The notes beneath the pieces are model-generated. The model was not told the DNA's origin. It worked only from the letters and a program-made list of their open reading frames with translations, and made no database searches. A stretch of DNA of 30,072 nt, taken from NCBI GenBank assembly GCA_964618855.1, contig CAZUCD010000032.1:1-30072 (forward strand). Reading direction: 5' to 3'. The translations under genes and the position numbers were made by a program. The stretch is from CAZUCD01 sp964618855 (GTDB lineage: Bacteria > Sumerlaeota > Sumerlaeia > SLMS01 > JANRJK01). Every line of letters begins with the position of its first letter. The first letter of the stretch is position 1. Positions 1-7,507 of the stretch are shown in pieces.

Positions 1-390
1 TGGGAGGCGCAGAGGTCGCTCTCAGGGCTCATCCGACACCTCGACCGCAAGGCCCAGGAGAGGGACCCCTATCGCAGCGAGGTGATGAACCGCCGATACA
101 AGGCGATGCTGACCCTCGGCGCCGACGGGAACTACACTTGGCGGGCCGAGACGGGCGAGGTCCTGCGGGGTTCCTGGACGCGGACAGCGGAGGCCCATGC
201 GCCGGTGCGGCTCCAAAATGGGGAGCGCGGCAACGATTGGACGATCACTCCCACGGGACGGGACGGTGGCGGGGTGCTCACGGCGCGGATATCCGAAACG
301 ACCGGAACCCTGGCCTACTCCGCGCGGAAGTTGGACGACACGACAACGGCAACCCGCGCGCGGGAAACCGGCGGGCGCTCGTCGCCCTAG
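1..390 (+). CDS. C-terminal part of an unknown protein (cut by window edge)
   Basis: The frame is open from the first base and ends at TAG 388-390, so about 129 codons are visible and the real start lies outside the window. A GTG at 82 and an ATG at 85 could be internal starts, but the coding look continues upstream of them. The visible part begins with a charged stretch and then alternates short hydrophobic and polar segments with many Gly, Thr and Trp residues (for example YTWRAETGEVLRGSW), which suggests a small beta-rich domain. The last 20 residues are Thr/Arg-rich and look disordered. I do not recognise a family. It converges on the nucleoside transporter gene, and the two stop codons share the four bases CTAG at 387-390. 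Confidence 0.55.
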   Translation, partial: WEAQRSLSGLIRHLDRKAQERDPYRSEVMNRRYKAMLTLGADGNYTWRAETGEVLRGSWTRTAEAHAPVRLQNGERGNDWTITPTGRDGGGVLTARISETTGTLAYSARKLDDTTTATRARETGGRSSP

Positions 391-1712
391 ATGAGCATGG
401 CGGCGAAGCAAGCCGTCGAAAAGCACGCAAGGCTCCCCGCGATCATCGCAGGAAAGGCGAGTCGCACCAAGTCGCTCCGCCGATCCGGGGCCAGGACCGA
501 CAGCGCACCGATCTGGATGCCTATCGAGCTCAGGTTTGAGAACCCGCAAAGGGCGTAGGAGAGGATCACGCCCGTGCGCTCGCTGATCTGGCCCTTCAGC
601 GCCCCGAGGTCCACGTACGCGATGAACTCGTTGGCGATGGTCTTCACGCCGAGGATCTGGCCTGCCTTCTCGCACTCGTCCCATGGCACTCCCATGAGCC
701 ATGCGAGGGGCTTGAGCAGCACGCCCAGGATGTAGCGCAGGCTGAACGCCTTGTCCGGCGCGAAGGGGGTTGCCGGACCGCCGAAGAACTCCCCATGGGT
801 CCATGCAGCCGCGCCGCCCACCCAGGCCAGCCCGAGGTCCAGCATCGCGATCAGCGCGAGGAACGCGATCAGCATCGCCGCGACATTGATGGCGAGCTTC
901 ATGCCCTCGGAGGCTCCGCCGCTCGCAGCGTCCAACACGCTTGTGTACTCCCGCGGGATGTCGATCCGGGCATTGCCCGCGGTCTCGGGGGTGCCGTCCT
1001 CGGGCACCATCAGCTTGGCGAACAGGAGCCCGGCGGGTGCGCTCATGATCGACGCCGCAAGCAGGTGCCCGGCGATGTTCGGGATCGACTCGCTCAGGAA
1101 GCCGATGTACGCGGCCATGACGCCCCCGGCGATGGTCGCGAAACCGCCCGTCATCACGGCCATGATCTCGCTCTGCGTCATCCGCGGCAGGTACGGGCGG
1201 ATGATCAGGGGAGCCTCGGTTTGCCCAAGGAAGATGTTCGCTGAGGCGCTCAGCGTCTCTGCGCCGCTCGTCCCCATCGTCATCTGCATCACCCACGCAA
1301 TCGCGCGCACGATGGCCTGCAGGATGCCAAAGTAGTACAGGATCGCCGAGAGGCTGCTGAAGAAAATGATCGTGGGGAGCACGTTGAAGGCGAAGAAGAA
1401 CCCAAGGCTCTTCTCGCCGAACGGGATCGCGAGCGCTCCGAACACGAACTCCGCACCGCTCTGGGTGGATCCGACGATTGCCACGAAGAAGTCGTTCATC
1501 AGGCGGAAGAAACCCGCGCCGAACTCGGTCTTCAGGACGATCCATGCAAAGGCGAACTGGAGGCCCAGGCCCCACGCGAGGATGCGCCATTGCCTCATCG
1601 CGCGCGCGCGGTTGCGGCTCGCGGCAATTGCGATGGCGACGAAGACGAGGAGGCCGAGCGCGGGAACGAGGCGGTCCCCAGCAGAGGCTGCCAGCAGGCT
1701 GATGGGTGTCAT
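387..1712 (-). CDS. NupC-type concentrative nucleoside transporter (CNT family)
   Basis: This is an integral inner-membrane protein of 441 residues that should import nucleosides by cation symport. Hydrophobic segments run through most of its length. The CNT signature is clear: residues 147-175 contain GTSGAETLSASANIF followed by LGQTEAPLIIRPYL, where the Gln-Thr-Glu group belongs to the nucleoside-binding site in the family. A second family motif, CGFSNLSSIGIQIG, lies near the C-terminus. The length matches bacterial CNTs, which are usually 400-430 residues. The open frame extends to 1766, but the first 18 residues are Pro/Trp-rich and unlike the family, so I chose the ATG at 1710-1712, which leads straight into the first membrane segment. 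I see no strong Shine-Dalgarno sequence there. The gene is divergent from the secreted protein at 1855. The choice between H+ and Na+ coupling cannot be read from the sequence. Confidence 0.93.
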   Translation of the reverse strand: MTPISLLAASAGDRLVPALGLLVFVAIAIAASRNRARAMRQWRILAWGLGLQFAFAWIVLKTEFGAGFFRLMNDFFVAIVGSTQSGAEFVFGALAIPFGEKSLGFFFAFNVLPTIIFFSSLSAILYYFGILQAIVRAIAWVMQMTMGTSGAETLSASANIFLGQTEAPLIIRPYLPRMTQSEIMAVMTGGFATIAGGVMAAYIGFLSESIPNIAGHLLAASIMSAPAGLLFAKLMVPEDGTPETAGNARIDIPREYTSVLDAASGGASEGMKLAINVAAMLIAFLALIAMLDLGLAWVGGAAAWTHGEFFGGPATPFAPDKAFSLRYILGVLLKPLAWLMGVPWDECEKAGQILGVKTIANEFIAYVDLGALKGQISERTGVILSYALCGFSNLSSIGIQIGALSVLAPDRRSDLVRLAFPAMIAGSLACFSTACFAAMLI

Positions 1713-1854
1713 GGCTGGACACGGAATCACCCCGTGCCAAGTGGTCCAAGGGAAAACCGGCGGCAAACTCTCACGGCCCCACGCAGCCCCTCACACCAAT
1801 TGCGCGCGCCCCGGATGCCTGCGCCAATGGGCCACTCCCCCCCGGAGGCCATCC

Positions 1855-2646
1855 ATGCGCACGCCAAACGCCATCCTGGTCGGACTGCTCGCACTCATCG
1901 CCGGCATCGTCTGGCCCCAGGCGGCCCCAACAAGGCTGGAAGCCGGCAAGCTGTACCGCCTCGCGAAGGACACCCCCATCATCGCCAGGCATCCGCGCGA
2001 CTACGCGAAGAAGGCCCATGAGGCCGACTTCGGCACGATCACAGGCGCGCGCACCCTGAAGGCGGGAACAGGGATCCGCATCATCAGGGTGCGCGACGAA
2101 AACTCCGCCATCTGGTACTTTGTCGAGGTCCCCGATCCCAACGCATTCACGCCACCGCTCCGCAATGCGTCCGGTTGGATCAATGAGGTGGACCTCTCGG
2201 GGGCGCCGCCGGCTCCCATCGACACGGCTGCGGCCAGCGGTACCAAAGTGGCCACCCTCGCGCCCGAAACGCGGTTCCTCCTCATCCACCATGCAGCCGC
2301 AATGAGGGTTTGCGAGCAGCGCGCGGAGGCCGAGCCCGCGCGCCGCACCCAGTGGCTCGCATGGCGCGAGGAGTCGCGCCGCGAACGCGAACGCCTTGTG
2401 CGCGATTCGGGCATCGATCCCGCAGCGCTCGAGTCGATGCTCCGTGCAACGTCCGTCGAGGACTACGCCTACTGGGCCGCGGCACGTCAGATCCCCGCCG
2501 ATCCCGCGATCAAGCCCGGGTCCGCCTTTTCCAAGCCGATATCGGGCTCCACCATGATCGACCGCTATCCGAGACAGGAGCCCCCAGCCCCGCCCCCTGC
2601 GGCAGGCGGCAGGCCCGAGACCTCGATGCAGCCGAGGCGCCGCTGA
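1855..2646 (+). CDS. secreted protein of unknown function with an SH3-like segment
   Basis: A 263-residue protein starts at ATG 1855, with GGAGG at 1844-1848 placed six bases upstream. Residues 1-24 form a Sec signal peptide with a hydrophobic core (AILVGLLALIAGIVW) and a probable cut after Ala24. Residues 30-115 resemble a bacterial SH3-like fold: short beta segments ending in YFVEV and GWINEVDL. Residues 150-210 are helical and very rich in Arg and Glu. The last 25 residues are Pro-rich and probably disordered. I cannot name a family, and the SH3-like reading rests on pattern only. The methyltransferase-like gene begins at the stop codon, so the two are probably translated together. Confidence 0.8.
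   Translation: MRTPNAILVGLLALIAGIVWPQAAPTRLEAGKLYRLAKDTPIIARHPRDYAKKAHEADFGTITGARTLKAGTGIRIIRVRDENSAIWYFVEVPDPNAFTPPLRNASGWINEVDLSGAPPAPIDTAAASGTKVATLAPETRFLLIHHAAAMRVCEQRAEAEPARRTQWLAWREESRRERERLVRDSGIDPAALESMLRATSVEDYAYWAAARQIPADPAIKPGSAFSKPISGSTMIDRYPRQEPPAPPPAAGGRPETSMQPRRR
2634..2637 (+). promoter_or_regulatory. Shine-Dalgarno (GAGG) supporting a CTG start
   Basis: GAGG lies five bases before CTG 2643. No ATG, GTG or TTG in the methyltransferase frame lies close to the family's expected N-terminus except GTG 2667, which has no comparable site. This favours CTG as start, in a CTGA overlap with the upstream stop. Confidence 0.4.
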
Positions 2647-3194
2647 CGATCCCGCTCTGGATCAGGGTGGCATTCGCCACGGCGGTCCTTCCGGGGACGT
2701 TCGGCGTGCTGCTGCCCGCGTGGCTCGCATCCGCGGACCCGGGCGCCGCTGCGGATGAGCCCCTGCTAGTGGTGTCCGGGGGAGTCCTGATGGCGTGCGG
2801 GGCCGGGATTGTCGCAGTTTGCACGAGCGGATTTGCCACGCGTGGGCGCGGGACACCGGCACCGTGGGACCCCCCGCGCATGCTCGTCACCGAAGGCATC
2901 TACGCAAGGTCCCGAAATCCGATGTACGTGGGAGTCCTGGCGTTCGTCGGGGGGCTCGCCGTCGTGTTCGCGTCCGGTGCTGTCGCCACGTATGGGGCGG
3001 TGCTCGCGCTGGCATTCCACGCGCGCGAGGTCCTCTGGGAGGAACCGCGCCTGCGGCGCCAATTCGGGAACAGGTACGTGCGGTACTGCACCCGGGTGCC
3101 GCGTTGGTTCAGCCTCAGGACAACTCGTGCCGCGAAAGATCTGCCAGCGACATCCGCCTCCGGACGAGCCGCGCTGAGCCGTCCTCGACCATGA
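2643..3194 (+). CDS. isoprenylcysteine carboxyl methyltransferase (ICMT)-like membrane methyltransferase
   Basis: A 183-residue membrane protein of the ICMT/phospholipid-methyltransferase superfamily, expected to use S-adenosylmethionine. The substrate cannot be told from sequence; bacterial members are mostly uncharacterised. Membrane segments lie at about residues 8-30, 41-61, 94-112 and 114-128. The family core is present: EGIYARSRNPMYVG at 84-97, the acidic EE pair at 133-134, and RQFGNRYVRYCTRVPRWF at 139-156. The start is uncertain. I chose CTG 2643, which overlaps the upstream TGA by three bases and has GAGG five bases before it; GTG 2667 is the alternative. The last 27 codons overlap the 3' end of lysA on the other strand by 80 bases, and that tail is Ala/Arg-rich and not conserved in type. 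Confidence 0.8.
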   Translation: MTIPLWIRVAFATAVLPGTFGVLLPAWLASADPGAAADEPLLVVSGGVLMACGAGIVAVCTSGFATRGRGTPAPWDPPRMLVTEGIYARSRNPMYVGVLAFVGGLAVVFASGAVATYGAVLALAFHAREVLWEEPRLRRQFGNRYVRYCTRVPRWFSLRTTRAAKDLPATSASGRAALSRPRP

Positions 3195-4374
3195 CCTCGG
3201 CCGCGAGTGGGCGTGAGTTGTAGAGGCTCGCCATCGATGCGGCATACGCGCCGCAGTCCATGATGGCGAGCAGGTCCCCGGCGCGGGGCACCGGCATCTT
3301 CCTTCCCCGGGCGAGGAAGTCGCCACTCTCGCAGACCGGGCCGACGACATCGAGGATGGCCTGCGGCGCGTCGCGCCGTGCGAGCACGGGCTCGATGGTG
3401 TGCCACGCTCCGTACAGGGAGGGACGTGGCAACTCGGTCATCGCGGCATCCACCACGACGATCGTGGACGCCGTCGATTGCTTGACGTACTCGACGCGGG
3501 TCAGCAGCACGCCCGCCGGGCCAACGATCGAGCGGCCCGGTTCCAGGGTGAGCACGAGCCCCATGCGGCGCGCGGAATCCCTCAGGGGTGCCACCAGGGC
3601 GCGCAGGTCGGGCGGCGCATCGCCCGGCGCGTACGCGATGCCGAACCCTCCTCCAAAATCCACGGACTCCAGCGTAGCGGACAACTCCCCCAAGCGGCGG
3701 ACGAAGGACTCCCCCGCGCGCGCCGCCTTGGCGTAGGCGCGCGGATCGCGGATCTGCGAGCCGATGTGAAGGTGGACGCCCGTCAACACACCGGCGCCCG
3801 ATCCGTGGATCATCCGCGCGATGGCCAGCCCCGCCGCCGCATCCACGCCGAACTTCGAACCGGCATGGCCCGTGGCGATGTGGGGATGGGTCGGCGCCGC
3901 CACGTCCGGGTTCAGCCGGATCGACAGCCGGGGCCGCACCTCCAGTTTCGCGGCGAGCTGGAGCACGCGGGCTGCCTCCCCGGCGGACTCGAGGATGATC
4001 TCACCCACGCCGAGGCGTAGGGCTGCCCGAAGTTCCGCCGCGCTCTTCCCCACGCCCGCGAAAACCACCCGCGACGGTTCGATGCCGGCGCGGAGCACGC
4101 GGTCGAGTTCGCCCCCGGAAACAATGTCGAAGTGCGCCCCGAGTCGGGCAAGCAGCGCCAGGATCGCCCGGTTGGAGCTCGCCTTCACGGAGTATGCTAT
4201 GCGGGCTCTTCGCCCGGCGGCCACCCTCAGCTTACGGTAACCGTCCACGATGCCCCGCGCGGAGTACACGTAGAGAGGCGTGCCAAACCGCCCTGCGATC
4301 TCGTCCAGCCGGACGCCATCAGCCAAGAGGTTGCCCCCAATGCGGCGGAAGGCTTCGCGGCGATGGGTGCCCAT
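3115..4374 (-). CDS. lysA: diaminopimelate decarboxylase
   Basis: LysA catalyses the last step of lysine synthesis, removing CO2 from meso-diaminopimelate with pyridoxal phosphate. The protein has 419 residues, normal for the family. Visible landmarks are the PLP lysine in YSVKA (Lys64), HIGSQI at 203-208, the glycine loop GGGFG at 241-245, EPGR at 278-281, the CESGD motif at 348-352 that supplies active-site residues across the dimer, and DCGAYAASMASLYN near the end. The frame reaches an ATG at 4392, but the ATG at 4372-4374 has GGAGG (4383-4387) eight bases upstream and gives the usual short N-terminus, so I chose it. The STAS-domain gene lies 81 bases upstream on the same strand, with a hairpin between them. 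The 3' end overlaps the ICMT-like gene by 80 bases. Confidence 0.95.
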   Translation of the reverse strand: MGTHRREAFRRIGGNLLADGVRLDEIAGRFGTPLYVYSARGIVDGYRKLRVAAGRRARIAYSVKASSNRAILALLARLGAHFDIVSGGELDRVLRAGIEPSRVVFAGVGKSAAELRAALRLGVGEIILESAGEAARVLQLAAKLEVRPRLSIRLNPDVAAPTHPHIATGHAGSKFGVDAAAGLAIARMIHGSGAGVLTGVHLHIGSQIRDPRAYAKAARAGESFVRRLGELSATLESVDFGGGFGIAYAPGDAPPDLRALVAPLRDSARRMGLVLTLEPGRSIVGPAGVLLTRVEYVKQSTASTIVVVDAAMTELPRPSLYGAWHTIEPVLARRDAPQAILDVVGPVCESGDFLARGRKMPVPRAGDLLAIMDCGAYAASMASLYNSRPLAAEVMVEDGSARLVRRRMSLADLSRHELS

Positions 4375-4382
4375 AACCCCTG

Positions 4383-4387
4383 CCTCC
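4383..4387 (-). promoter_or_regulatory. Shine-Dalgarno (GGAGG) deciding the lysA start
   Basis: On the minus strand GGAGG stands eight bases before the ATG at 4374, while the in-frame ATG at 4392 lacks any such site. This supports the shorter LysA. Confidence 0.6.
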
Positions 4388-4426
4388 GGCATTGGCGGTT
4401 GGTACTGCGGCTGGCGACTTGAATTG

Positions 4427-4448
4427 GATCGGGGGAGCGCTCCCGATC
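4427..4448 (-). terminator. hairpin between the STAS gene and lysA
   Basis: GATCGGG (4427-4433) pairs perfectly with CCCGATC (4442-4448) around an eight-base loop. It begins seven bases after the STAS stop codon in the minus direction. There is no run of T after it, so it may weaken or separate transcription rather than end it fully. Confidence 0.4.
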
Positions 4449-4455
4449 ACCTCGA

Positions 4456-5067
4456 CTAGTTGCTGGCCTTGGCCTTCTCGCGCGCGAGGCTGTGTTCCAG
4501 GTACGTGATCACGTTCTCGAAACGCACCCGGTTCTCGGGGTCCAGCTCGGCCAGGTCCTTGTGGGCCTGAAGCGTGACGCAGATCTGCTCGAGGCGGTTC
4601 ATCGCGGGAGCCTCCGCGGGACGGAGCTCTCCCTCGGCCCGCGCGACTTCAGGGCAGGTACCCTTCGCCAGGTCCCGCATGTCCAGGACGTGGATCAAGC
4701 CCATGGTCTTCAGGATTCGCTGCACGTGCGAGTTTGCATTGAGGACGATGAGACTCCCCGCGCCGCTCGCCTTCTGGCGCAGCGCCACCGAGGCCAGCAC
4801 GCCGAGGAAAGTCGAATCCATCGTCTCGCAGGGGTCCAGATCGAGGACGAACTTGTGGACGCCACCCGTATCCTGGATCAGCTCGGCGAACTTCTTGAAC
4901 CCGGACACGTTGAGGTGGGAGCCACGGCCCGTAATGCGCACGAGTGCGATCTCCCCGTCGCCGACCGTGGCGCAGGAGATTTCGCTCTCCGGGATTCCCG
5001 CCGACCCGTTCGGGTCATTCGCGGAGAGGTGTCCCTGATGTGGCGAAGCTGGATTCATGGTCACCAT
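4456..5067 (-). CDS. STAS-domain protein, anti-sigma factor antagonist-like
   Basis: A 203-residue soluble protein with a STAS domain at about residues 28-135. STAS proteins of the SpoIIAA type bind an anti-sigma kinase and are switched by phosphorylation of a serine. The corresponding loop is visible as MDSTFLGVL (83-91), where Ser85 matches the phosphorylated serine of SpoIIAA. It is followed by a helix and a strand typical of the fold (SLIVLNANSHVQRIL). The 28 residues before the domain look disordered. About 65 residues after it are Glu- and Lys-rich and probably helical, an extension beyond a minimal STAS protein of about 110 residues. ATG 5067 and ATG 5058 are both possible starts, and neither has a clear ribosome site. 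No anti-sigma kinase or phosphatase gene is in the window, so its partner is unknown. Confidence 0.85.
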   Translation of the reverse strand: MVTMNPASPHQGHLSANDPNGSAGIPESEISCATVGDGEIALVRITGRGSHLNVSGFKKFAELIQDTGGVHKFVLDLDPCETMDSTFLGVLASVALRQKASGAGSLIVLNANSHVQRILKTMGLIHVLDMRDLAKGTCPEVARAEGELRPAEAPAMNRLEQICVTLQAHKDLAELDPENRVRFENVITYLEHSLAREKAKASN

Positions 5068-5466
5068 GCGGGCTAGTGCTGAGCCTGTTGGCCGGAGTCC
5101 GTCAAAAGGAATCGGCGGAAAGTGCGGCAGCCGGTGGGCTAAAGTGCTTCAGCCACGCGCCGCAACCCGCTTACAAGGGCAAGGATCGGGCCGCTCCTGC
5201 CTATTGGAGCCCCCACTCCGGGTTCAGGTTGGGTCCCACAATGGTGAACGAAAAGGTCGGCGGGCTGCTCAACGCGGCTGTGCCTGAGTTCGTTGCCCTT
5301 GCGCGTAAACCAGCCCAAGTGCGAACCGCCCCGGATCGCCCGAATCCCCCAATGGCGGCGGGAGGTTTGATGCAGGTGACACCCTGTTCGTCCCGATGAG
5401 AGACCCGGAATGGTGCGGAAACGCGCCTTGGCCCCGGGGTCTGGTGCGCCCCGGCACACAGGTTCG
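5068..5466. other. 399-base gap between the STAS gene and the CofE-like gene
   Basis: I see no convincing gene here. The open frames that cross it are short, Arg/Pro-rich and lack family motifs. It should hold the STAS gene promoter (minus strand) and the 3' end of the CofE-like transcript. The only clear structure is the hairpin at 5434-5454. Confidence 0.5.
5434..5454 (-). terminator. hairpin after the CofE-like gene
   Basis: CCGGGG (5434-5439) and CCCCGG (5449-5454) form a six-base-pair stem with a nine-base loop, twelve bases past the CofE-like stop on the minus strand. There is no T-run. The position is right for a transcript end, but the structure alone is weak evidence. Confidence 0.35.
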
Positions 5467-6201
5467 CTACAACTCCACGCGGCGCAGCAGCCCCATCGGC
5501 GTGCACTCGGCGCCCTGGCCGAGCGGGTTGTCCTTCAGGGCGGATTCGACCTGCGGCTTGGACACACCCGCGGACGCGCCAAGCACCCACGAGCCGCCGA
5601 TGTCGTTCACATCGACAATCGCGGTCTCGATCCCTGTTTCCCTGCGGATGCGGGCGGCAACCTTGTCCGGATCCTTGGGTCCCATGATGACGCAATCCGG
5701 CTGCAGGGGGGAAGTGGTTGCGGCGTCGATCGTGGCGGCCTGTGGTCCCGCAACACGGTAGAAGTCCCCCTTCCGGCCGACCAGCTTGCCCAGCGCACCG
5801 ACGCCTGCGGCCAGCCAGATCCGCGCGGCACCGCACTCGTTCACCGCGCACTGCATGGAGCTGGGCCGACGCAGGCCGATCCCGTACGGCACCTTGCCCA
5901 CGCAGCGCCAAAGGACCCGCGCGGTCAGGCCGATGCGGATCTGGTCCTCCGGGATCGCGCGGCCCTGCGTGACGGCGACGGCCTTCTCCGAGATGAAGAG
6001 CACGTCCCCAGACTTCCAATGCGGGAGCGCAAACTCGCGGACGACGGCGATAAGGTCACTCTGGGGCGTCAGGACGCATGTCCTCACGGGCAGTCGGTCG
6101 AAGCAGCCGTCGGGGGTGATGATCGTCCGCCTGCGGCCGGGGTTCGGCTGGAGCGTCACGATGGTCTCGGTATGCGGCTGGACGGTGGTTGTGGCGTTCA
6201 T
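5467..6201 (-). CDS. coenzyme F420-0:L-glutamate ligase (CofE)-like protein
   Basis: A 244-residue protein that resembles the CofE family, whose known members add glutamate to coenzyme F420-0 using GTP. Supporting stretches are SGDVLFISEKAVAVTQGR (64-81), which matches the family's GD-hydrophobic-EK/QK...EGR strand-loop, the Asn-Glu pair NEC at 121-123, and DVNDIGGSWVLGAS (197-210), which resembles the family's acidic segment before a glycine turn. I read this as family membership, not as proof of F420 synthesis. Divergent CofE-like proteins occur in bacteria not known to make F420, and no other F420 gene (cofC, cofD, cofG/H, fbiB) is in the window. The start is ATG 6201, giving a normal N-terminus; the frame stays open upstream to 6279. 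It is divergent from hldD. Confidence 0.65.
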   Translation of the reverse strand: MNATTTVQPHTETIVTLQPNPGRRRTIITPDGCFDRLPVRTCVLTPQSDLIAVVREFALPHWKSGDVLFISEKAVAVTQGRAIPEDQIRIGLTARVLWRCVGKVPYGIGLRRPSSMQCAVNECGAARIWLAAGVGALGKLVGRKGDFYRVAGPQAATIDAATTSPLQPDCVIMGPKDPDKVAARIRRETGIETAIVDVNDIGGSWVLGASAGVSKPQVESALKDNPLGQGAECTPMGLLRRVEL

Positions 6202-6452
6202 GGGAGAATCCGTGGGGAATCCGGGATGGTCCCCTGTTTGCGCCGCGCGTGCTGGAACACCGTCAAGATGGATTCGCACGCGCGCGGAGTTCCCGAGTCA
6301 GGCATCTACAGCCCAACGAGAAGGCGCAAAGCCGCGAAGTCGCAGGCCGCGGATCGCCCCAAGCTTCTTCTTGGCGACCTTGCGCCCCCGGCTCCTCATG
6401 CGCGAGGACTTCCGGGCCGCAGTCGACTCCAGAAGCCGAAGGCCATGGGAAC

Positions 6453-7436
6453 ATGCCGCCGCTACCGTCGGATTCAGAGGTTGTCGTGACTGGAGGGGCC
6501 GGGTTCATCGGCTCAAATGTCGTCGCCGGGCTCAACGCGCGCGGACACACCAACATCACCATCGTCGACCGCCTCGGCACGGGCGAAAAGTGGAAGAATC
6601 TGCGCGGCCTCGCTTTCAGGGACTGCATGGGGGTCGATGCCTTCTCCGGGCGCATGCTTGCGGGCGCCGCACCCCCGCCCGCCGCCATCATCCACATGGG
6701 CGCATGCAGCGCGACGACCGAGACGAACGCCGACTACCTGCTTGAAAACAACTACCGGTACACCCGACGGGTCTGCGAGTACGCTTTGCGGAACGGCTGC
6801 AGGCTGATACTCGCCTCCAGCGCAGCCACCTACGGGGACGGTGGCAGGGGCTACTCGGATGACCCGGGTCGCGCCCACGAACTCACCCCCCTCAACATGT
6901 ACGGCATGTCAAAGCACATGCTCGACGAATGGGCGATCCGCGAGGGCCACTATGCGCACATGGTCGGACTCAAGTTCTTCAACGTCTACGGCCCACGCGA
7001 GGCCCACAAGGGCGACATGCGCTCCGTCGTGCACAAGGCGTACCACGAAGTCCTCCGCGCGGGAGCCATCTCGCTCTTCAGGTCGGACCGCCCCGACTAT
7101 GCCGATGGAATGCAGAAGCGCGACTTCGTCTTCGTGGGCGACGCAGTGGGGATGATCCTGTGGTTCCTCGACCGACCGGATCGCAACGGCCTCTACAACT
7201 GCGGGACAGGGACCGCCCGGACCTGGCTCGACCTGGCGCACGCGGTGTTCGCCGCGATGGGCCGTGATGGAAGAATCAACTGGATCGACCTTCCTCCCCA
7301 CCTAAGCGGAAAGTACCAGTACTTCACGGAGGCGGATCTGACGCGCCTGCGTGCAGTCGGCTATGACCGGGCGTTCACTCCACTGGAGGACGGCGTCCGC
7401 CAGTACGCGTCCTGGCTGATGGCCGGCAATCCGTAG
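6453..7436 (+). CDS. hldD: ADP-L-glycero-D-manno-heptose 6-epimerase
   Basis: HldD (RfaD) converts ADP-D-glycero-D-manno-heptose to the L-glycero form used in the lipopolysaccharide inner core. The protein has 327 residues, close to the usual 310-330. It is a short-chain dehydrogenase-type epimerase: the NADP-binding GGAGFIG is at 14-20, the HldD-specific MGACSATTETNADY at 82-95, the Ser in SSAATYGDG at 122-130, and the catalytic YGMSK (Tyr150, Lys154). The segment LKFFNVYGPREAHKGDMRSV (173-192) is also characteristic. The frame continues upstream to 6189, but that part is Arg/Pro-rich and unlike the family. ATG 6453 starts just before the Rossmann strand, with GAAGG eleven bases upstream. 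It shows that the cell makes heptose-containing glycans, most likely LPS. Confidence 0.94.
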   Translation: MPPLPSDSEVVVTGGAGFIGSNVVAGLNARGHTNITIVDRLGTGEKWKNLRGLAFRDCMGVDAFSGRMLAGAAPPPAAIIHMGACSATTETNADYLLENNYRYTRRVCEYALRNGCRLILASSAATYGDGGRGYSDDPGRAHELTPLNMYGMSKHMLDEWAIREGHYAHMVGLKFFNVYGPREAHKGDMRSVVHKAYHEVLRAGAISLFRSDRPDYADGMQKRDFVFVGDAVGMILWFLDRPDRNGLYNCGTGTARTWLDLAHAVFAAMGRDGRINWIDLPPHLSGKYQYFTEADLTRLRAVGYDRAFTPLEDGVRQYASWLMAGNP

Positions 7437-7507
7437 CGGCCATTAGCGCTTGAGCCTCCACCAGGGGCGGTAGCACGTTCACGCCGAGGCACTTGGACCC
7501 ACACGAG

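Noticed and set aside
22..1749. 575-codon minus-strand frame over the nucleoside transporter
   Set aside because: It is Arg/Asp-rich, with no motifs. The frame of the transporter has the full CNT signature.
6298..6399. 33-codon minus-strand frame encoding a small basic peptide (starts MRSRGRKVAKKKLGAIRG) between the CofE-like gene and hldD
   Set aside because: It looks a little like a small ribosomal protein, but it has no ribosome site at proper distance, no family match that I know, and lies in a divergent promoter gap. Chance is more likely.
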